DNA of 7,110 bases from CAZTWC01 sp964617105 [NCBI: uncultured Myxococcia bacterium]. GTDB lineage: Bacteria > CAZTWC01. Under the pieces are notes generated by a model. That model was not told where the DNA came from. It saw only the letters and a list, made by a program, of their open reading frames with translations, and ran no database searches. A program made the translations under genes and the position numbers. Every line of letters begins with the position of its first letter. The first letter of the stretch is position 1. The stretch spans positions 1 through 7,110 of the forward strand of contig CAZTWC010000196.1 of the NCBI GenBank assembly GCA_964617105.1, given 5' to 3'. Shown piece by piece: positions 1-5,246 of the stretch.

Positions 1-55
1 TGCCATGGCTATAATACCACAAACAACAATTTTTTCATGGAAAAATATTGATACC

Positions 56-95
56 TAAAGTGGACCCCTTTGTCTTGACAAAGGGGTCCACTTTA
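56..95 (-). terminator. Perfect 40-base palindrome after menG, probable operon terminator
   Basis: Bases 56-74 and 77-95 are exact reverse complements (19-bp arms) around a two-base centre, giving an RNA hairpin of 18 pairs with a four-base loop. It begins six bases after the menG stop. On the minus strand a TTTTT run occurs only about ten bases beyond the stem, so the U-tract is not canonical; the stem itself ends CACTTTA. It could act in both directions if a convergent gene lies to the left. The length and perfection are unusual for an ordinary terminator; two abutting insertion-sequence ends are another explanation. Confidence 0.6.
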
Positions 96-101
96 AATCC
101 T

Positions 102-827
102 CTATTTCTGGACAATTATTTTAGAAGCAAGCCCAAAACTATAATTTTTAATGGAAATATCGACAGTGCCCAATTTATTAATAATAGAGTACATTTGTGA
201 TGTAGAGACATGATTCTCAATGCTTTTTGCCAAATATCTATAAGCCCAGGGCTCAGAAAAGGGCATTACCAAAAAGGGTACTATCTTTTTCATCCAGAAA
301 GTATTAATCAGGCTCATTACACCTTTTTCCACAGGAAAAGAATCAAGAATAACAAGTTGACCACCAGGTTTTAAAACTCTGACTAATTCAGCTAAAGAAA
401 CGGATAAATTGTGAAAATTCCTGGTTGTAAAAAAAGTTGTAACCAAGTTGTATGTCTCATTTGCCCGGGGAATATTTGCCGCATCACCGGAAAAATAACT
501 GGATTTGTTATCTATCTTTCTGGCAAGTGCCAGCATCTTTTCTGAGATATCCATCCCCTCTAATTCAAGGCCCTGATATTTTGTATGCAAATACCGGCCA
601 ACCCAGCCAGTACCACAACCAACATCAAGCACCTTATCGCCAGGATTTAAAGAAAGATTTCTCAAGGCTTTCTTCCTCCACCTGGATGTCTGCCCCAACG
701 ATATAACCAGGTTCATTTTATCGTACCTGGCGGCAATATCATCAAACATCTCTTCAATTGCTTCTCGTTTGCCGCTATCTTTTAGGCCTACCAACTCCTC
801 TGGTAAAACACTTTTGTAATTTTTCAT
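102..827 (-). CDS. menG: MenG/UbiE, demethylmenaquinone C-methyltransferase
   Basis: A class I SAM-dependent methyltransferase expected to methylate demethylmenaquinone, the last step of the pathway. Its 241 residues match UbiE/MenG length (230-250). The family block FDDIAARYDKMNLVISLG (28-45) leads into SRW at 48-50. SAM motif I is VLDVGCGTG (66-74), the acidic ribose-binding end is MDIS (92-95), GDAANIP (114-120) is the adenine-side motif, and RVLKPGG (150-156) is the post-motif. AYRYLAKSI near 195-203 matches the AYRYLPDSV-type segment of UbiE proteins. Compared with the PROSITE UbiE patterns as I remember them, it has Thr47 instead of His and ILDSF instead of a (V/L)-E-x-S end, and FFTTRN replaces the usual FGLRN. 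These make it a divergent member; position and overall layout still favour MenG over an unrelated methyltransferase. It overlaps menE by four bases and ends TAG, six bases before the palindrome. Confidence 0.9.
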   Translation of the reverse strand: MKNYKSVLPEELVGLKDSGKREAIEEMFDDIAARYDKMNLVISLGQTSRWRKKALRNLSLNPGDKVLDVGCGTGWVGRYLHTKYQGLELEGMDISEKMLALARKIDNKSSYFSGDAANIPRANETYNLVTTFFTTRNFHNLSVSLAELVRVLKPGGQLVILDSFPVEKGVMSLINTFWMKKIVPFLVMPFSEPWAYRYLAKSIENHVSTSQMYSIINKLGTVDISIKNYSFGLASKIIVQK

Positions 828-2290
828 TTTAGTTCCTCAACTAACTTAACAAAAAAAGATCGGTCCGGTTTAATGCCAGAATCTTTTAACTTTTCCGGCC
901 AGGGAAAAAATAGTTCCGGAACCTGGTATCTGGCCAATTTTTTAACCAGTTCTTTCCTCAATACATTAAAATCCACCTTTTGAGCCTTTATAAATGCTGC
1001 TGATTGAGTCCCAAACTCACTATTTTTTATGGGAACCACTACGGCTGCTTCAACGTTTTTAATACTAAGCAGGCTCTTTTCCACCTCTTCTGGGTGAATA
1101 TTTTCTCCACCAGTAACAAACATGTTATCTCTCCGCCCCTTTACAATAAGGTTACCATACTGATTTATATAGCCTGTATCACCACTTCTAAACCAGCCAC
1201 CTTTGTCAAAAGGTTGCAAAATATCATATTTTTTTACATAACCCCTGAAAAGGGTATCACCTTTAAGTAAAATTTCCCCTTCCTGTGAAATTTTAATTTG
1301 CCGTCCAGGCAAAACCTTACCCGCTGTCAATAAATCACTCCTTTGGGCTCCAATTTGAGTGGTAGTAACCTGGGATGCCATTTCCGTAGACCCATATGTT
1401 ATAAATAATGGAAGTTTTTTTTGCGAGGCTTCCATAATCAGATCTTCGGGAACAGGTCCACCCCCCAAAAGCAGGCATTTCAAGGGTGACAATATCTTTA
1501 TCGCTACCTTCCATCCCTTTAAAATCCGGAAAAGATTGGTAGCAACCATTGAGACATGAGTTACCAATAAATCAGAAATCACATCTTCCAGGGGCTCATC
1601 ATCTGCAAAAACCAAAGCACCTCCACCTGATAATGCTCTAAAAAGCAAAGCCAGACCACCAACATGAAACATGGGCAATGACGCAATCCACCTGTCACCA
1701 GCACAAAAGGGGATATTCCGGTTTGCGCCAAGAGCATTGTCCCAATGTGCTTTAAATGTATGTAGCACCCCTTTGGCATTTCCTGAACTGCCAGATGTAA
1801 AAATCACAGTGGCATCCTGTTGCCAATTAAACATAATATTTTTTAAGGGATATTTCCTGTATTCCGATAAAGTATCCGCATCTAAATAAATCACATCCTT
1901 AATGCTGATAACTTTGAATTTTCCAGTCATTTCAACTGGCTTAAAATTTTTTTCACTGCTGTCCTTTACCACAATCTTGCAGGAGGCAATTTCCAGCAAT
2001 TGATTAATTTTTACAATGGGGAAGCGGGGATTAATGGGGACAATTATTACACCTAACTGGAGAGCACCAAGGCAAATTATCACCATTTCAGGACTATTTG
2101 ACAGGCATAATCCAAGTCTATCTCCCCTTTTTATTCCAAATTTCGACAAATGATGACCAGCCATCCTGCTAAAAACTCTGGCATCGTGCCAGGAAATTGA
2201 AATATTCCGGGAAATTACTGCAGGCCAATTCCCTTTATTGTTTGCCAAATTATCAAGGGGAAATAAAGTATTGTTGGTGTATTCATTCAT
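824..2290 (-). CDS. menE: MenE, o-succinylbenzoate--CoA ligase
   Basis: An ANL-superfamily adenylating enzyme that activates o-succinylbenzoate to its acyl-AMP and then to OSB-CoA, the MenB substrate. Its 488 residues fit the family (about 450-490). Motifs in order: phosphate-binding loop TSGSSGNAKG (165-174); LPMFHVGG (205-212); YGSTEM (299-304), contacting adenine and acyl substrate; SGD (369-371), with the ribose-binding Asp371; GRRDNMFVTGGENIHPEEVE (385-404), the hinge and A8 loop; and Lys474 in SGIKPDR, the expected A10 catalytic lysine, in a motif shorter than the usual GK-[IVL]-x-R. The ATG follows the menC stop after one base and has no recognisable ribosome binding site, so reinitiation from menC is likely. 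Its TGA shares bases with the menG ATG (ATGA). Alternative acyl-CoA ligase specificity is made unlikely by the operon. Confidence 0.95.
   Translation of the reverse strand: MNEYTNNTLFPLDNLANNKGNWPAVISRNISISWHDARVFSRMAGHHLSKFGIKRGDRLGLCLSNSPEMVIICLGALQLGVIIVPINPRFPIVKINQLLEIASCKIVVKDSSEKNFKPVEMTGKFKVISIKDVIYLDADTLSEYRKYPLKNIMFNWQQDATVIFTSGSSGNAKGVLHTFKAHWDNALGANRNIPFCAGDRWIASLPMFHVGGLALLFRALSGGGALVFADDEPLEDVISDLLVTHVSMVATNLFRILKGWKVAIKILSPLKCLLLGGGPVPEDLIMEASQKKLPLFITYGSTEMASQVTTTQIGAQRSDLLTAGKVLPGRQIKISQEGEILLKGDTLFRGYVKKYDILQPFDKGGWFRSGDTGYINQYGNLIVKGRRDNMFVTGGENIHPEEVEKSLLSIKNVEAAVVVPIKNSEFGTQSAAFIKAQKVDFNVLRKELVKKLARYQVPELFFPWPEKLKDSGIKPDRSFFVKLVEELK
834..838 (-). promoter_or_regulatory. 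Ribosome binding site of menG
   Basis: The minus strand reads GAGGA followed by six bases and the menG ATG at 827-825. It lies inside the last codons of menE. With the ATGA overlap it supports both direct initiation and coupling. Confidence 0.6.
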
Positions 2291-2291
2291 A

Positions 2292-3431
2292 TTAATTCAA
2301 ACTAATCTGCTGCAAAGCACTAAAATCAACTTTCTTGCGCCGATTTTTCAGCAAATCATCAAAATTAACCAGATAATTTTCACAGTTGAAGATTTCACTT
2401 GAATAGCTACTATCATTGAACCAGTCTGCAGTTCCCAGACCACATGCTACTCCAGGAGGGATTATAGCCATGGCAAGGTTTGCCAAAGTTTCTAGACCCA
2501 CAGGAGTTTCAAAACAGGAAGTTATTACGGGGTAAATCCCCATCTTTCCAGCCAGGTCGGTCCAATCCCTTGTCTTTTTAAGGCTTCCCAGGATAGAAGG
2601 CTTTAAAACAAAGGCTGCCAGACTTTTTGTTCCAACTAACTCTGTTATCAGTGATTCTATTTTCCCGGATTTTAATATCAAAGATTCATCCAGGGCAAAT
2701 TTGACACCCGTTTCCTGGTAAAAAATTATATTTTGAGCAACATCTGCTGTAGGTTCCTCAATAAACTCAATATTGCAATCAAAAACTCCATTTCCCAGGA
2801 CCACAGCATGCTCTAAAGATAAACAGCGGTTAGCATCAAGCCTGAGGACAACTTTGTCACCAAGGCTTTGCCTGGCAACTCTTACCCTATTTATATCGTT
2901 TTCCACTGTTTCGCGACCAATTTTAATCTTGACAGTTTCACATCCCCGCTTTTTTAAATTAGAAGATTCCTGTTCTACTTCTTGACATGTTTTACTTGTT
3001 AACAATGCGTTAACCGGTATAGATCGATTATGGTTTGGATTTAACAGGCTGCAAACTGCCAATGATTTTATGTTTGCAACTAGATCCAGCAAAGCCATTT
3101 CCAGTCCAAATCTAGTCGATGGAGATAGTTGGGAATTTATACCTGATCCATTGAAAGGCTCAAAGATTGAAAAGTTGGTAAAATCAAAATCAGCCCAGGT
3201 TTTTACCTGTTTGTGAATTTTTTTTAATTCCTGTAATACATCGTCAAGGTTTTCTCTGTGAAGTCCTGGCAGAGGTGATATTTCTGAAATACCCTGATGT
3301 CCGGCACTATCATTAAGGCAAAGGTAAAATCCTGTCCTCTGGGTTAACTCTTCCCCACCTATTACTAGTGGCCTGGTCAAAGGTAAACAGAATTTATAAA
3401 CCGCTAGATTTAACGTATTCAAATCAGCCAT
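2292..3431 (-). CDS. menC: MenC, o-succinylbenzoate synthase
   Basis: An enolase-superfamily enzyme that dehydrates SHCHC to o-succinylbenzoate. It has 379 residues with an N-terminal capping domain (to about residue 120) and a C-terminal barrel. The catalytic set is complete: KIK at 168-170, with Lys170 the expected acid/base; metal ligands Asp199 in RLDAN, Glu225 or Glu226 in FIEEP, and Asp248 in ALDES; and Lys277 in VLKPS on the opposite face. The ITSCFETPVGLE stretch (303-314) resembles the SSSFES-type loop of E. coli, cyanobacterial and plant enzymes more than the Bacillus OSBS/NSAR branch; this is a by-eye judgement. Its neighbours support OSBS over a dipeptide epimerase or N-acylamino acid racemase. 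The ATG lies inside the end of menA with no clear ribosome binding site, so translation is probably coupled. It ends TAA, one base before menE. Confidence 0.94.
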   Translation of the reverse strand: MADLNTLNLAVYKFCLPLTRPLVIGGEELTQRTGFYLCLNDSAGHQGISEISPLPGLHRENLDDVLQELKKIHKQVKTWADFDFTNFSIFEPFNGSGINSQLSPSTRFGLEMALLDLVANIKSLAVCSLLNPNHNRSIPVNALLTSKTCQEVEQESSNLKKRGCETVKIKIGRETVENDINRVRVARQSLGDKVVLRLDANRCLSLEHAVVLGNGVFDCNIEFIEEPTADVAQNIIFYQETGVKFALDESLILKSGKIESLITELVGTKSLAAFVLKPSILGSLKKTRDWTDLAGKMGIYPVITSCFETPVGLETLANLAMAIIPPGVACGLGTADWFNDSSYSSEIFNCENYLVNFDDLLKNRRKKVDFSALQQISLN

Positions 3432-4303
3432 CCAATAGAGAAAATGGTGCTGTAAAAAAAGAGCAGTTTACCTGTGTTAGCCAGAACCTGGTTGAGTTCC
3501 TGGTTGCCGGGATTGCTCTTGAAAACTTTTTGTATAGAAGGTATTGCCAGAATAAACACCACTAGTGCAACCATGGAAACAGGGTGTCCATCATAGTTTA
3601 CATAAATTATTACTGGAACCAGGCTAGATAAAAACAGACAAAAAAAGTATTCCAAACGAGTAAAGAGTTTACCAAAACGGACCGCAAGGGTTTTTTTACC
3701 GGCTTCCCGATCTGTTTCCATATCCCTCAGGTTGTTAACTGTTAATATGGCCACTGCTATCAACCCAGGTCCAACCCCAGCCAATAAAACCGGAAAAGTG
3801 ACCTCTCCTGTCTGAACAAAATAGGTGCCTGCAACCGCCACCGGGCCAAAAAAAATAAAAACAAAAACATCTCCCAATCCCAGGTAACCCAGGGGGTAAG
3901 GTCCTCCAGTATAAAGAATGCCACTGGCAACAGCAAGAATTCCAATCAACACTATTGGCCAGCCCCCACGCCAGACAAGATAACCGCCTATCAGAAAAGC
4001 CAGTAAAAAAATCATAATAAAAGTTTTTTTCATCTGCTCTGCTGTTACCAGCCCTGCCTGGGTAGCTCTGGTAGGTCCGGATCTTTTACAAGTATCAGCT
4101 CCTTTAACAAAATCATAATAATCATTGGCAAAATTAGTACCAATTTGAATAGCAAGAGCTCCAAGAAGAGCAGCCAGCGCCGAAATCCAATGAAAACCAT
4201 TGTCGGCAAAAGCCATTGAACTGCCAATTAAAACAGGAGAAATGGCTGCAAAAAGAGTTTTAGGTCTGGATGCCAATAACCAGGTTTTTAATGAAGAATT
4301 CAT
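3419..4303 (-). CDS. menA: MenA, 1,4-dihydroxy-2-naphthoate polyprenyltransferase
   Basis: An integral-membrane UbiA-family prenyltransferase that joins dihydroxynaphthoate to a polyprenyl diphosphate tail, giving demethylmenaquinone. From the ATG at 4303 it has 294 residues, a normal length. It opens with LKTWLLASRPKTLFAAISPVLIG, the typical MenA N-terminus. The first Mg2+/diphosphate motif is NDYYDFVKGAD (60-70), followed by the MenA-type SGPTRATQAGLVT segment. The second is NNLRDMETDREAGKKTLAVRFG (190-211). Several long hydrophobic stretches between and after them are membrane helices. I prefer 4303 because it leaves a one-base gap after the menB stop and starts where homologues usually start. 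An in-frame ATG at 4360 adds 19 residues with no family similarity but has a much stronger ribosome binding site. The gene overlaps menC by 13 bases. Tail length cannot be read from the sequence. Confidence 0.94.
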   Translation of the reverse strand: MNSSLKTWLLASRPKTLFAAISPVLIGSSMAFADNGFHWISALAALLGALAIQIGTNFANDYYDFVKGADTCKRSGPTRATQAGLVTAEQMKKTFIMIFLLAFLIGGYLVWRGGWPIVLIGILAVASGILYTGGPYPLGYLGLGDVFVFIFFGPVAVAGTYFVQTGEVTFPVLLAGVGPGLIAVAILTVNNLRDMETDREAGKKTLAVRFGKLFTRLEYFFCLFLSSLVPVIIYVNYDGHPVSMVALVVFILAIPSIQKVFKSNPGNQELNQVLANTGKLLFFYSTIFSIGWLI

Positions 4304-4304
4304 T

Positions 4305-5138
4305 TCAAGGCCTGCGACTGAACTTGGAAAACTGAGGTTTTCTTTTCTCCAGGTAGGCATTTCGACCCTCCTGGCCCTCCTCAGTCATGTAAAAAAGCAT
4401 AGTAGAGCATCCGGCTAGTTCCTGTAAGCCCGCCTGTCCATCACAATCGGCGTTCATGGCAGCTTTAATGCAGCGAATTGCCATGGACGAATTAGCCAGT
4501 ATTTCTCTACACCACAAAATAGTTTCCTCTTCCAATCGCTCCAGGGGAACCACCGTATTAATCAGCCCCATTTCCAAGGCCTGATGCGCGTTATATTGAC
4601 GACATAAAAACCAGATTTCTCTTGCTTTTTTCTGGCCAACAATCCTGGCCAGGTAACTTGAGCCGTAACCCCCGTCAAAAGAACCGACTTTGGGTCCAGT
4701 TTGGCCAAAGATGGCATTTTCTGCAGCAATAGTCAGGTCGGCAATCAGATGCAGCACATGTCCTCCACCAATTGCATAACCGGCAACCATGGCAATAACA
4801 GGTTTAGGACAGGTTCTGATTTGTCGTTGAAAATCCAGGACATTGAGCCTTTCTATTCCAGAATCGTCCTGGTAGCCAGCATCGCCCCTCACCCGTTGGT
4901 CACCGCCGGAACAGAAGGCTTTGTCCCCTTCACCTGTCAGAATTACCACGCCTGTCTCTGGGTCATCTCGAGCATCATTTAAAGCGTTACACATCTCAAA
5001 AACAGTCAAAGGGCGGAAAGCATTGCGTACTTCCGGCCGATTAATAGTGATCTTAGCAATACCTTCTGCTTTTTGATACTTTATATCCCTAAAGTCCAGA
5101 GCAGGTTTCCAGTCAATATTACCCTTTTTAGTTTCCAT
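4305..5138 (-). CDS. menB: MenB, 1,4-dihydroxy-2-naphthoyl-CoA synthase
   Basis: A crotonase-fold enzyme that closes the second ring of the naphthoquinone by an intramolecular Claisen condensation of o-succinylbenzoyl-CoA. Its 277 residues match the usual length (about 270-285). The N-terminal [11 protein letters not shown] (33-43) and SGGDQ (77-81) are MenB hallmarks. The oxyanion-hole segment AGYAIGGGH spans 119-127. [16 protein letters not shown] (145-160) contains Asp155, equivalent to the catalytic aspartate of the family, and Tyr250 in [11 protein letters not shown] is the expected C-terminal tyrosine that reaches the neighbouring active site. Gly148 in QTGP marks the bicarbonate-dependent (E. 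coli-like) class; the actinobacterial class has Asp there. The protein ends FSKFSRRP, close to the E. coli end. The start is supported by a good ribosome binding site. The TGA stop is one base before the preferred menA start. Confidence 0.98.
   Translation of the reverse strand: METKKGNIDWKPALDFRDIKYQKAEGIAKITINRPEVRNAFRPLTVFEMCNALNDARDDPETGVVILTGEGDKAFCSGGDQRVRGDAGYQDDSGIERLNVLDFQRQIRTCPKPVIAMVAGYAIGGGHVLHLIADLTIAAENAIFGQTGPKVGSFDGGYGSSYLARIVGQKKAREIWFLCRQYNAHQALEMGLINTVVPLERLEEETILWCREILANSSMAIRCIKAAMNADCDGQAGLQELAGCSTMLFYMTEEGQEGRNAYLEKRKPQFSKFSRRP
4366..4372 (-). promoter_or_regulatory. Strong Shine-Dalgarno-like AGGAGGG inside the menB coding region, upstream of an alternative menA ATG
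   Basis: The minus strand reads AGGAGGG, then TCGAA, then an ATG at 4360-4358 in the menA frame. It is the best ribosome binding match in the window. The same bases encode Gln-Glu-Gly of the EEGQEGRNA segment of MenB, which is conserved at protein level across the family, so the match may be a coincidence of codon choice. It matters because it competes with the ATG at 4303 as the menA start. Confidence 0.45.
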
Positions 5139-5145
5139 TTGTCTT

Positions 5146-5152
5146 CTTCCTT
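5146..5152 (-). promoter_or_regulatory. Ribosome binding site of menB
   Basis: The minus strand reads AAGGAAG followed by seven bases and the menB ATG at 5138-5136. It is one of the clearest Shine-Dalgarno sites in the window. This fits a gene that begins after a real gap and so cannot rely on coupling to the preceding stop codon. Confidence 0.7.
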
Positions 5153-5200
5153 CAGCAGTTTTAATTTCAGTAAAAACACGCCCCCTTAATTAGCATATAA

Positions 5201-5226
5201 CGGGCAGCACACAGAGGTTGCCCCTA
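5201..5226 (-). repeat. Imperfect GC-rich hairpin, possible degenerate dispersed repeat
   Basis: GGGCA at 5202-5206 pairs with TGCCC at 5219-5223. One G-T (plus strand) or A-C (minus strand) position and one further C-G pair extend it to seven positions around an eight-base loop. Read on the minus strand it begins TGTAGGGGCAACC and ends GCTGCCCG. From memory this resembles the short TGTAGGGGCRACC...GGTYGCCCG palindromic repeats scattered between genes in several Firmicutes; that family link is recall and inference, not a search result. No T-tract follows the stem, so a Rho-independent terminator is unlikely. A processing or mRNA-stability role between menD and menB is possible. Confidence 0.4.
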
Positions 5227-5246
5227 CATTCAATTTGACAATATAT

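Larger units (their letters stand above)
5139..5246 (-). other. menD-menB intergenic spacer, the only sizeable gap in the operon
   Basis: These 108 bases separate menD from menB, while the other junctions in the operon are gaps of 1 base or overlaps. Read on the minus strand, the spacer has an AT-rich segment after the menD stop, then an imperfect GC-rich hairpin (5202-5223), a second AT-rich stretch, a GGGGGCG run near 5180-5186, and the menB ribosome binding site. I looked for a sigma-70 type promoter on the minus strand. A TTGTCA at about 5236-5241 has no TATAAT-like partner at 16-18 bases, so I do not call one. No open frame of useful length is present. In Bacillus subtilis menH sits between menD and menB; nothing resembling an alpha/beta hydrolase remains here. 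Confidence 0.7.

Noticed and set aside
9-38. Short minus-strand frame MKKLLFVVL followed by a stop, downstream of the palindrome
   Set aside because: Ten codons, no ribosome binding site, and it ends at TAG; likely chance.
2-58. Open plus-strand reading frame ending TAA at 56-58, which could be the tail of a convergent gene meeting the palindrome
   Set aside because: Only 18 codons are visible, another plus frame is also open over most of the same bases, and the residues match no family I recognise.
75-103. TTGACA on the plus strand at 75-80, a perfect -35 hexamer match
   Set aside because: It is part of the palindrome centre and no TATAAT-like sequence follows at 16-18 bases (98-103 reads TCCTCT).
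4304-4360. N-terminal 19-residue extension of MenA taken as real coding sequence
   Set aside because: It is encoded out of frame over the conserved MenB C-terminus and does not look like MenA; kept only as an alternative start because of its strong ribosome binding site.
4701-4982. 93-codon plus-strand frame opposite menB
   Set aside because: Antisense to strongly conserved menB codons, no ribosome binding site or recognisable protein features; the same applies to the other plus-strand frames across the window.
5236-5241. TTGTCA on the minus strand in the menD-menB gap as the -35 of an internal promoter
   Set aside because: No acceptable -10 at the right distance; the spacing falls in the GC-rich hairpin.
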